From assembly GCA_003833135.1 (NCBI GenBank), contig QZLH01000618.1:10330-60032 (forward strand): 49,703 nt of DNA. Direction: 5' to 3'. Positions 33,990 through 43,901 of the stretch are shown piece by piece; the stretch's first letter is position 1, and each line of letters opens with the position of its first letter. The position numbers and the translations under genes were made by a program. This stretch comes from Oehlia diaphana (taxonomy: Eukaryota > Glomeromycota > Glomeromycetes > Glomerales > Glomeraceae). The notes beneath the pieces are model-generated. The model worked only from the letters and a program-made list of their open reading frames with translations, had not been told where the DNA came from and searched no databases.

Positions 33990-35195
33990 TATCAGTGCCT
34001 ATTTTTTTGATTACCATATAATAATCCTGTAATGTATATTTTGTAATAATTGACAATATAATTGCTATTATAATTTAATATATATTNNNNNNNNNNNNNN
34101 NNNNNNNNNNNNNNNNNNNNNNNNNNNNNNNNNNNNNNNNNNNNNNNNNNNNNNNNNNNNNNNNNNNNNNNNNNNNNNNNNNNNNNNNNNNNNNNNNNNN
34201 NNNNNNNNNNNNNNNNNNNNNNNNNNNNNNNNNNNNNNNNNNNNNNNNNNNNNNNNNNNNNNNNNNNNNNNNNNNNNNNNNNNNNNNNNNNNNNNNNNNN
34301 NNNNNNNNNNNNNNNNNNNNNNNNNNNNNNNNNNNNNNNNNNNNNNNNNNNNNNNNNNNNNNNNNNNNNNNNNNNNNNNNNNNNNNNNNNNNNNNNNNNN
34401 NNNNNNNNNNNNNNNNNNNNNNNNNNNNNNNNNNNNNNNNNNNNNNNNNNNNNNNNNNNNNNNNNNNNNNNNNNNNNNNNNNNNNNNNNNNNNNNNNNNN
34501 NNNNNNNNNNNNNNNNNNNNNNNNNNNNNNNNNNNNNNNNNNNNNNNNNNNNNNNNNNNNNNNNNNNNNNNNNNNNNNNNNNNNNNNNNNNNNNNNNNNN
34601 NNNNNNNNNNNNNNNNNNNNNNNNNNNNNNNNNNNNNNNNNNNNNNNNNNNNNNNNNNNNNNNNNNNNNNNNNNNNNNNNNNNNNNNNNNNNNNNNNNNN
34701 NNNNNNNNNNNNNNNNNNNNNNNNNNNNNNNNNNNNNNNNNNNNNNNNNNNNNNNNNNNNNNNNNNNNNNNNNNNNNNNNNNNNNNNNNNNNNNNNNNNN
34801 NNNNNNNNNNNNNNNNNNNNNNNNNNNNNNNNNNNNNNNNNNNNNNNNNNNNNNNNNNNNNNNNNNNNNNNNNNNNNNNNNNNNNNNNNNNNNNNNNNNN
34901 NNNNNNNNNNNNNNNNNNNNNNNNNNNNNNNNNNNNNNNNNNNNNNNNNNNNNNNNNNNNNNNNNNNNNNNNNNNNNNNNNATATTACAATGAAATGTAA
35001 AAAAATAATAATTTTGTAATATATGATAATTATCCTTTTATATTAGTTACAATATTAATATTAAATATTATGCTTGTTAATAGACTTATTAATATATATG
35101 TTATTAAATATGATATTTACATGACATGTTAAAAATTCCTATTAATATTATTTAAAAAGCATTATAAAATACTACCAAAAAAATCACCACTGATA
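33990..35195. mobile_element. TA-flanked insertion inside the helicase, with inverted repeats
   Basis: Left TCAGTGCCTATTTTTTTGAT (33992 on) and, read inverted, right TCAGTGGTGATTTTTTTGGT (35193 back) are imperfect terminal inverted repeats, each next to a TA (33990-33991, 35194-35195). The helicase sequence stops on one side (LPIAVFF) and resumes on the other (SFDIYKDP). A Tc1/mariner-type element or MITE fits. Most of the inside is the assembly gap, so content is unknown. Confidence 0.65.
34087..34981. other. Assembly gap (895 N)
   Basis: All bases are N. The gap lies inside the TA-flanked insertion and its true length may differ. Confidence 0.99.
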
Positions 35196-35199
35196 GCAA

Positions 35200-36257
35200 A
35201 GAAGACCGCAATAGGGAGTGAAGGGGGACCCTAATCTTCTTTGAATATTATGTCTTGGACAGTTCCCATTGAACCATTGACTAGCCCAGCGTCTGTCTGT
35301 AAGTTTGCCGTTAACATGACTCTTGCGCCTCTCGCCAGTAATATATATGCTCTGAGACCATGCGCTGTATCTGAGTCGGCTTTTTTAGCTTCTTTTCCAC
35401 CTGTATGTATAGCTTGGATTTTGGCAACAGGAGCATCCAAAGATCAAAGTCGATCTATATTTACCGCGTTGACTTCGGACCACTTTATTAGAATGAACAA
35501 AGCGTCAGAGAATCTACTACGTTCTATTATACTGAGCTTGTCTTCAATTCGTGTGGTAAGAATTTTCCAATCATCTATAGTAGATTCTCCATTACGCAGT
35601 CTTAAGAGAATATTTCTAAAGTTTTGTTGCTCTTTAGAATTTCTGGATTGGCGCTGTGCAATTTCAAGCTTATACACTTCTTTGAACTGCTTGTATGCCA
35701 CAATACCACTATTAGATAATGTACTTCGTTTTGTATCAGCATACATAGGAAGATCAAGGACAGGTGGAAGTTGACCGAAGTCACCGAACAAAATAATCGA
35801 CCTGCCACCAAATGGTTCGTTATTATGTTCAGGAAAAGCTTGTCGGAGCTGCTTATCAATTATAGCAAGCATTCGACAACCAACCATACTCTTCTCGTCA
35901 ATTATTACGTAACTTACATTTTTTAATTTATCTTGTAGTTGCTTCAGCCATTCCCCGCTTATATCAAGACAATTTGCGTCATTAACTATCGGAATTGATA
36001 GTCCTGAATGAATCGTTATACCGTCAATGTTGAAGGCCGCAACTCCTGTTGGAGCGAGCACTGCTATAGGTGACTTAGGTCCTCCCGCCATTTCTCGAAG
36101 CCTGCATCAGATTGCTTCTATTAGATATATAGGTCTTACCGGTCCTAACAGTTCCTATCACAATGATCCTTAAAGGTTCATCTTGACGTCCCTCAAGCGT
36201 ATTGTGATAATGTAATTCTATTCGCTCGAAAACAATTTTTTGATTAACATTTAACGT
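35200..36257 (-). pseudogene. Helitron Pif1-like helicase core
   Basis: Walker A appears as GTVRTGKTY (near 36150), followed by a 4-base TATA slip that shifts the frame into YLIEAI-stop-CRLREMAG. The next frame is open from 36091 to 35444: VLAPTGVAAFNIDGITIHSG (motif Ia), SYVIIDEKSMVG (Walker B), PFGGRSIILFGDFGQLPPVL (motif III), NFRNILLRLRNGESTIDDWK. After a TGA (35444), VAKIQAIHTGGKEAKKADSD and GARVMLTANLQTDAGLVNGS lead to a TAG (35231) and GPPSLPIAVFF, where the insertion begins. Walker B usually reads DEMSM or DEISM; here it is DEKSM. This 5'-3' helicase would unwind DNA during rolling-circle transposition. It is inactive through stops, the frameshift and the insertion. Confidence 0.9.
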
Positions 36258-39200
36258 TTAATAATCCATTAATACATTTTCTTCTTCGCCAATCTTAGGA
36301 TTTCTACTTAAAAACGTATCAATATTCACGAGGTCCGTATATCGTTCTCTCAGATCGTTAATCCAATCATGGTTCCAATCCATGTCTTGCGAACCTAGAT
36401 CAGAAGAGCAATCGAAATTTGGTTTTGGGCCCATCTCAGCAAGAAACATCCAGTCAGGTCGATGTTCGTCTTGTTCATCATCATCTTCTTCAAATAGTTC
36501 TTCTTCATTGTTTATTTCGCTTTCTTCATCATCTATAGGTGACCCAAGTAGATCAATTGGATCAGCATTGATCTCTTCGATATAATCATTGTACAAAGAT
36601 GACCATGCAATAGTTCCGTCTTCGGTTAAATCTTAATCTCAGTGTCGAACGTGAAGAAGAACCTTCACTCAGCAAAACTCCTCCCATTGAGGACCCTTGC
36701 GTAAGGATGATGGGGGTGGAAAGACACGCACAACATTTTCCTGTTGACACTCTTTCCATCGACCTTTAACCAACTTGTGTGTCAAGTGAAGCCAGAATAG
36801 TGTGAAATCTTCAAGTTCAGTAGATCGATCCCAATATATTTTTAAAGGTGATTTCTCTGTTCGCCCCAAATTATTATTAATAGAATAAGATTCTTCACTT
36901 TTCCCAGTACCACGAATCCATCTTGGTGCTTCTTTGTTAAGATTCAAGAAGACAAATTGCCAACTTGAATGGTAAAGAGGAAGGCCGAGAAGAATATGGC
37001 AGGTTTCTTGGGCAGAAATGTCCCATTCCGCAACACTATGTAATAAAAGCTTTTGGGCCAGAGCAAGTAACGTATCTTCTGGCTGACTTTCACTAAAGAT
37101 TCGATCCAATACGTCCGAAAAGGCTAACGATTGCGGTTCTTTTTTGCTTGCATATTTTGCAACGTATTGCAGCGCAGCATGTATACTTAGGATTGGCTTT
37201 AAATCCACATTTGCCCGCCAACCCTGTAATTGAAGTCGACTATGTGAATTTATGTATTGATCGTTCCTTCTCATTACAAGCTCCAGTTGTCCATTGTTAT
37301 CATCTCGCACGAATGTTCTTTCAACAATTTCTTTAGGATATCTAAACTGGCAAATCTGTTGTCCTTCTCGGTTGATACGAAGACAGTACGCAGGACTACA
37401 TCAGGTATGTCGTTGTAATTTATTAATCAAGTCAATGTAGTCTTGCTGGTCATCATTTAATTCATTGCTTTTCTTTTGGCACGGATGCCGTTCAGGAACA
37501 GGCATATCGAGTCCTGAATTTATTGTGGTAACGAGACTGTCAAGATATTTTATAATTTCATTCATTTTGTTCTCATCTTTCTTCATATGCTTCCATTCTA
37601 TTGTAGGTGCATTTTTTCTTTTTCTGATTTCATGCACGTGAACACTGCCGCGATGTTGCCATTTGAACCTAAACCACCAATCTTCCAAATCCCATTGTTT
37701 CTTTAAGACGTCGTTAAAGAAAATTTCAAATCGCTTATGAAAAAACCAGTCCGCGATATGAGGATTATCCATGATATTTTGGTGATGGCGTTTGGCTGAA
37801 GTTTCACAATTACCGTTAGATGGCATAAGCTGATGGAGCTCAGGCCAATGCAAATCGGTGGCACTAAATGTAAAAAAGATTAAGCCATCCAGTCCTATCT
37901 GCTTAATCATATCGTTTAATTCGTTGCATCAAGTATACCAAAATTGACAAGATCCACGTAAACCTTCTCCAAATCGCATGATTCTATTGGCCATATAGTT
38001 ATCACCTTGGGTAATTCTTTCCTGAATATCTGTAACGGTAATTTGCGCATCAGTAAGATTTTGCTTAATGTACACCTTTCCTTCTTGTAGTGCCCGTCAA
38101 TGCATCTGAAAATTCAATGCGAAATACCGCCAACGAGCATGATGCGCAAATCTTTCGTCCTTGTATTGAAGAAGGTGCCTGAAATACTCAGCAGGCTTTA
38201 TATCTCTAATACGTTCCACGCGAAGGTCTGCACTTCCAGTCGGGTATAAGGTTGGGAATGCGCATGCTATATACCCTGGCGTCTGGAATTCGTTAACAGG
38301 ATTTCCATTTATTTGTGGCCACATTATGGGATGATTTTCATTTTGTATTCGATCGAGTGTGTTTCTAATAGCAGTATCTTCACGATTGGCTGAGAGTGGA
38401 AGTGGAACGAAGGTATGTGTAATAACGTCATCCTCACTTTCGTCGTAATCAACATCTTCATTAATGTCTTGAAGTTGGTCATCAATTGTGCCATCAATTG
38501 GCAGAGACTGGAGAATTTCATGATCGATGATTACGTCAGCGTAGTAACGATTATTTTGTTTTTACCAGATTAACGCTTGAGTGACCTTATCATGACGAAC
38601 TTTAAAATCCCTAAACGCTTCTGCATTGCTCGCAGATTGATGACGTATGACAAGCACATCTAATAATGATGGATGCCTAGGAAGCTTTGAAGCAAATTCT
38701 TGGATATCTTGAGGAAAGTTGATTACATTTTCTCGATATTCATGCTGACCTCCACGAAGTCTATAAACTGACATCACGGGAAATACTCGTGCAACCAACA
38801 TTTCCTCAATTTCTGTGAGATCACGAAGTTCATCAGGTACTTCGCCTGGGTCCATATTGTTATCTTTTGAAAATTTTTTTGGCTGCTTCTCTTTATGGCA
38901 ATGTTGGCATTCCCCCCTTATAATTACAATTGATGGAAAACTTTCATTGCACGTTGTGCAGAGCGAATGTTTAAATTTATTAACTTTGTTACGAAATTTC
39001 TTTAGAAGATCTCGCTCGAATTTACCAAGTACACCAGCATCAGTATGTGTGTCTGCGCCATCTTCTGCGCCGTCATCTTCTGCACCGTCCACGCCACTAT
39101 CTTGAGACTTTTGCTGCAGATTTTTTTGTTACGAATTCAAGTCTTGGGCCGTTGTATTTTGAATATTTTTCAGGTATTTTCTTCGTTTACAGTAGTAACT

Positions 39201-39506
39201 AAGACGTTTTTCATGTTATTCGTCCGTTTCTGTTGCTAACTTTACGCGTTTTCATTCTTTGTCACGTGCATCACACACCTCTCGCTCTTCAGCATTTGCA
39301 TTTTCCCTTGCTCTTTTTTGCCACGTAATTTCATGTTGCTTTGCAAGGCGTGTTTCACATTGACTAGATGTTTCATTCTCTCTAGCTTTACGCTTTCGAA
39401 GTGTGTCACGGCTTATGAATTTATTATCCATTATGCATGCTATAGAGAAACTCCATAGTGGCTTGTATTTTACTTTTGTTAATCGAACATCGCATATAAT
39501 CATCAC
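36258..39506 (-). pseudogene. Helitron Rep (HUH) half with DUF6570-like N-terminus
   Basis: One frame runs the whole length with about eleven stops and no visible frameshift. Order: basic repeats from MDNKFISRDTLRKRKAREN (39430); a Cys-rich DUF6570-like domain with CTTCNESF and CQHC, then DELRDLTEIEEMLVARVFPV and MSVYRLRGGQHEYRENVINF; EFQTPGYIACAFPTLYPTGS (start of Helitron_like_N); LTDAQITVTDIQERI and GEGLRGSCQFWYT; FFTFSATDLHWPELHQL; RFKWQHRGSVHVH with the HxH metal motif; ALQYVAKYASKKEPQS with the paired nicking tyrosines; then an acidic linker. Stops are at 39252, 39216, 39129, 38562, 38097, 37929, 37401, 36669, 36639, 36633 and 36258. Rep nicks and joins single-stranded DNA. All key residues survive, so inactivation is recent. 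Confidence 0.92.
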
Positions 39507-39789
39507 GCCAGATTACCGTATTTAGAATAAATATTAGTGATAAAAAAACGGTTAATTATGCATTTATTCTTACGAATTTATTTTTACCAATTTTCAATTG
39601 TTGTTAATAATTAATTACATGATAATAGTATGATATACTTATTTAAATTTTATTTTACAAATAATACTCAAATTTTATTAACGTATACATTTAATTATTA
39701 CATTTGATATTTATGATTACTACATTTCTTATCTAACCTTAAATTCGAAATGTTGCAAAAGTAATTAACAAAATTTTCTCGCTCTGGAC

Positions 39790-40277
39790 CCCCAACGGTT
39801 TCCGTTTCCTAGTTTAAACTAATTTTATTAGAAATAGTTAATTGTATTATGATTTGATAATCTAATTCAAACTGTTTTAATTTTTCTCCACTATATAATA
39901 CATCTTTTTTATATAAATAAATATGATTTTTTATATTTAATATATTATCATCATTTTCTTTTTTAAAAATTGATACATTATATTTTCCTAACATATTATA
40001 ATTAGGATTCTTATTTATTTTTTTTTCTATATAAGTTATAAATTTAGCAGTTTTTATTTAATTTAAAATTAACATTAATCTTTTTGAAATTTTTTCAAAA
40101 TTAAGATTTTTTAATCTTTATTTATATTTTTTTAATTGACTTTTATATTCACCATTTTTTAAATAAAAACTAGTAATATTAAGTTTAAAATTATATATTT
40201 TATTAGTAATAAATTTATTATAGTGAGTTTAATACTAGGAAATGAAAACTGTTGTAAATCTGAAGTGAAAAAAAATG
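39790..40277. other. AT-rich spacer beyond the Helitron 5' end
   Basis: CCCCAACGGTTTCCGTTTCC adjoins the element end. A 61-codon minus frame at 39809-39994 is Asn/Lys/Ile-rich and looks like chance. Nothing else seen. Confidence 0.4.
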
Positions 40278-40425
40278 TTAATATCTGATGTATCCCAAAT
40301 TTATTTTCATCTGGTATAACACAAAATTTCAATGACGTGACACATGCAAATAATCGAATATTGTCACATGATACTATTTGACATAGTCCTTCAAAAACAT
40401 ATATAATCCTTCACTTCGCTTCAGA
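40278..40425 (+). mobile_element. Solo Helentron-type 3' terminus, degenerate
   Basis: Aligns with 835-955: TATCTGATGTATCCCAAATT, CAATGACGTGACACATG, then AACATATATAATCCTTCACT and CTTCGCTTCAGATAA. It points opposite to the neighbouring Helitron, so it is not that element's own end; together with 33199-33345 it looks like a long inverted repeat around 7.2 kb. Confidence 0.5.
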
Positions 40426-40429
40426 TAAT

Positions 40430-41250
40430 AATATTATTTTAACTAAAATATTTCTTATTATTAGTAATTTACCTAATTACTTCTTTACAATCAAGTAAAT
40501 TCTATTGATACAGTATTTATTGAATAATTTATAATTTTTTAAAAATAATATTTTGTATTAAAAATAGTACTATTTTTATAAATATTAATAAAATAATTTT
40601 TAAAATAAATCATAAAATTATATCCAAAAATTAGCTTTATTAACCATAATAATTGCAAGTATTTTTTTAATAATAGCTTCTTAGTTATTAAAATTATTCT
40701 CTTAAATACTAATCAAATTAGGATAATTAGCATATTATTATAATTATTAAATATTTCAATCTAAAGTATTGCATTTTTTTTACTACAATAATTTTATAAT
40801 ATATTTTTGATAATCTAATTACCAAATAAATATTATAAAATTTTTTTGAATAAATATAGTTTTATTTAACTTTAATCTTTACATAAAATTGTTATATTTT
40901 TTTTATTAAAAATAATAAAAGATAAAAAAAAACTTGAAATTTACCAAAGTTAACAAGTTTTAAATTTAAATAAAAATTAATAAAATATAGCATATTTTTT
41001 TTTTATTTAATAACTTAAAAAAAAAATTTTTTTTTTAGTAGATTTATATAATAAATTTAAAAAAAAAGCTTAAAAGATGAAAATTTAAAGAAAAGTTTAA
41101 TAGATAAAGTTGAAACTTTTTATATTGAATATAATGAATATAAAGTTTAGATAATATATAAGTAAATGAATTTTTAGAATTTTTATTTGAATTAGATTTT
41201 AATATGCTTACAAATGCAAAAAATTAGTTTAACAAAATATTTTAGAAAAA
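40430..41250. other. Very AT-rich spacer, no genes seen
   Basis: Long A/T homopolymers and no open frame of note. Confidence 0.5.
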
Positions 41251-41254
41251 GAAG

Positions 41255-42095
41255 ACAATTGGAAGAATTTAAGTGATATAAAAAGTAATTTTTCTGAGAC
41301 AGAATCTAATGATGAGTATGATGAAACAATTACTAAAGTACCAAATAATGAAAATAACTCTATGTGTGTAATTGATATGTTAGATAGTAAAATTCAGCAG
41401 TACAACTATAAAAAAAAATTGAGATGACTTTGGCAAATGATTGGAACTTAGCAAATTGATGATGAAGAAGTTAAAGCAAAAATTTTTTTATTTCCATTTT
41501 TTATATAATCAAAATCAATTGCATTTATCAAATTTAAAAACAAATTAAAGATTATATGGAAAGTATTATTTATAGATATAATTGTTATTTTGTAATAAAA
41601 ATAAATATGGTTCTAATTGTAAAAAACATCCACATACAGTTATAGGTAAAAATATTCAGGTATCTTGTATAAGCAAATGAAATGTGGTTCATTGCAAACA
41701 ACCATTCTTTTGTAATTCCAACAAATTTGAGTAAACATGCATGATATATATGAATTGTTATAAAGAAAAGGGTGGGCATATTTATCAACATATTGGACAA
41801 GATATAAAAAAAGAAGGCATTAAAAGTAATTGGATATTGGATTCTTAATATTGCTAATTCTGATAATTTACATTTCAAGAAAAGGTTTTAACACATTTAA
41901 CTCCTATTTAATGTATTATTAATATTCAAGAAAAATCTGATACTACATCATCAACGCTACTATCAGTATAAAATATAAAAAATGAAGTATCTTCTATATT
42001 ATAATTCTTATTATTCTTATTTTAGTAAAAATTAAATCCTAAGAATCTACATCAAAACATTTTTTGAATTTGAAGAAGTATTAGCACATACAATA
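41255..42095 (+). pseudogene. Decayed protein-coding relic, unrecognised
   Basis: The plus strand reads EDNWKNLSDIKSNFSETESN then DEYDETITKVPNNENNSMCV and IDMLDSKIQQYNYKKKLR (41255-41425), then NCKKHPHTVIGKNIQVSCIS (about 41610), KEKGGHIYQHIGQDIKKEGI with KSNWILDS (41765-41850), and LTHLTPI, EKSDTTSST. Stops and small frameshifts separate the blocks. The acidic start followed by a Cys/His-bearing segment (CKKHPH, CKQPFFC) suggests a nuclear or transposon-related protein, but I cannot name the family. Confidence 0.45.
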
Positions 42096-42099
42096 ATAC

Positions 42100-42270
42100 T
42101 CGCGAAAAATGGTCAGGACGTTTCGCCGAAAAATCAGGACGAACGGTTAAAGCAACTACAAAATAGTTTAAAAGAAGCGAGATTTGTAATAATCGATAAG
42201 ATAAACATGGTGGTCACTGAATGGTTGCTTTAATTGACATGCGGCTTCGGCAAGCTTTTCCAGAGTATAA
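42100..42270 (+). pseudogene. Scrap of a Helitron helicase (Walker B region)
   Basis: The plus strand reads LKQLQNSLKEARFVIIDKIN then MV, and after a 1-2 base shift MVALIDMRLRQAFPEYNIQQ. This matches the Walker B block of Helitron helicases (VIIDE-SMVG-RML-IID-RLRQAFPE), with the key Glu changed to Lys. It ends abruptly at the EED-like relic. Confidence 0.7.
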
Positions 42271-42309
42271 TATCCAGCAAATTTTGTGACAATGGCCACC
42301 ATTAAACCT

Positions 42310-42982
42310 GTAGAATTATTGGAAGCCGCTGATTTTACATCAGACTTCCAAAGCAGTATCCTTGCGTCACGAGCACATCATGTCAGTAAGAGATCGCCGT
42401 ACCATTTACACAATCCACAAATTTGCCTGTTGAAAATATAGGATAATGCACCGTCACACCGTCACTTTGATGGCGTGCCGTCCGATGAACAACAACAATT
42501 AATTTTTCCTAATTGATTCCCCGTTGCAAGCATTCGATAGTCACACAATATTCTAAGTCGAAGGAACCAAAGATCACAATGCATGAATTCGAATTCACAA
42601 GCTTGATTGTTGCTACCTTATAAAAAATTTTCTGGAAAAAAACTCCAATGAATGATCATTTTTCTAGTTGTTACTCCAGAAAAACTCAGACATGGCTGGA
42701 AAGTAAAGAAATCCATCAATTTACTAGAAAATTTAAAAAGTTATATCACTTATTCTTACCTTACTAGCAGCTGATTCACCTACAACTACCGTTGTGATGT
42801 TAGAAGCCGCTGATTTTACATCAGGCTTCCAAAGCAGAATCCTTGCGTTGTGAGCACCTCTTGTCAATAAGAGATCGCCGTATCATCTTACACAATCCAC
42901 AAAGTTGCTGTGTACTTCGCCTGTTAAAAAGTAGAGATGGGTCTCTGGGTGGAACTTCATCTCATGTATCTCTTATATATAT
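42310..42982 (-). pseudogene. EED/ESC-like WD40 (Polycomb PRC2 subunit) relic with exon duplication
   Basis: Exon 1 (about 42982-42759) reads EIHEMKFHPETHLYFLTGEV then HSNFVDCVR, a TGA where Trp is expected, YGDLLLTRGAHNARILLWKP, ending at a GTAAGA donor. After a 65-base intron (TTTCCAG acceptor) comes ACEFEFMHCDLWFLRLRI and CDYRMLATGNQLGKI (about 42600-42500). The pattern VDCVRW-GDL-LS...WKP...CDLWF-RF...MLA-GNQ-GK is characteristic of EED/ESC, the WD-repeat subunit that binds H3K27me3 in PRC2. At 42450-42325 part of exon 1 (VDCV.WYGDLLLT...ARILLWKSDVKSAAS) occurs again with a frameshift, in the same orientation. Only a few WD blades remain. The copy is dead. Confidence 0.75.
42325..42450. 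repeat. Direct repeat of the 42800-42937 segment
   Basis: GAAGCCGCTGATTTTACATC and AAGAGATCGCCGTA, with CACAATCCACAAA, occur in the same order at 42331-42420 and at 42804-42903. Divergence is roughly 10%, and the spacing is about 475 bases. Confidence 0.75.
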
Positions 42983-42984
42983 TA

Positions 42985-43895
42985 AAATTTTAAATCTTTA
43001 AATTTAATTATAAAAATTCATTATTATGTCAATCAGAATAAAGTCGAATTATACCGAACTTATACCCGTTCCCTTTAAGGGTAAAATTTAACGAAATATT
43101 TAGTCATACAGCAGTTTACCTTTAATTAAATCAATTCGTAATATAAATAAATTATTATACCTTTATGAAAAGCCCAACCGACGTATTTATAATTTTAATA
43201 ACGGTAGCGAATCCTGCCACGGTGAGTAACGGTGTAACAAAAAAAATACACAAGTAAAATTAAACAATTTACATTCTCGCCAACATATGTGTAATGATTA
43301 AAGCTACCGGCTTATAGCTCAATATAGAAAATAAAAAACTATATAACATAGAAAGCTAATAAGGCTACTAAGGGACGTACAATTTTTTTATTAAAATGAT
43401 ATACTTACATAACGACCTCTGACAACGGTTATCTGTATCATAATTGCACTATAAAAGCGGGTGGTTTGTTTTGCGGGTACTTTAGTGAAATTGCAAGAAT
43501 TACAGTGTACACGTTTCAATAGTGTGAATAAATAATAAAAAGTATTTGATGTGACGTGCTTGAGTGTATGCAGACATTTGTTTCTTGATGAATACGTTTG
43601 GTAACAATTAGAAAAATTGAAAAAAGTTACAGCGAGAAATTCACAAGAATCAATGAGATAATCACAGTGGGAAAATCTATATCATAAAATCATGTTTCAC
43701 AGATTTATATTATCATTTTTACAATGTAATTTGTTATTAAATATAGGAAACGCTTTAGCATCAGGTAATGCTCGTGCCTCTCAGCATTATAAAATACTTT
43801 TGGACAATAAGATTGTTATTGTTATATTATAAATTTTATTAAATTTTTTCTTTACAATTAATCTTATGATATAAAATCTTATGATAAAAAATTAT
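42985..43895. other. Spacer, no genes recognised
   Basis: Mixed AT-rich DNA. ACTATAAAAGCGGG at about 43450 looks like a TATA box, with GC-richer DNA around it, but no plus-strand gene follows. The HMG gene on minus ends at 43902, so its 3' untranslated region should lie in the right part; AATAAT and TTTATTAAA-type words are present but not decisive. Confidence 0.35.
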
Positions 43896-43901
43896 TAAAG
43901 C

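Larger units (their letters stand above)
33199..39789 (-). mobile_element. Near-complete Helitron (Helentron/Helitron2-like)
   Basis: The gene relics at 33600-39506 are bracketed by matching short inverted ends: GTCCAGAGCGAAG on plus at 33199-33211 and GTCCAGAGCGAG on minus at 39789-39778. Short asymmetric terminal inverted repeats are a feature of Helentron/Helitron2 elements. The 33199 end also forms a GTCC/GGAC hairpin and has close relatives at 835-955 and 40278-40425. The 5' end lies at 39789 and the 3' end at 33199. Size without the nested insertion is about 5.4 kb. Boundaries are inferred from the repeats and would need an empty site to confirm. Confidence 0.6.

Noticed and set aside
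35241..35774. 177-codon plus frame
   Set aside because: It lies antisense to the Pif1-like helicase, whose motifs are unmistakable on minus; the plus frame has no motif.
38324..38521. 65-codon minus frame
   Set aside because: Another frame of the Helitron; the real frame reads through here between the DUF6570-like and Rep domains.
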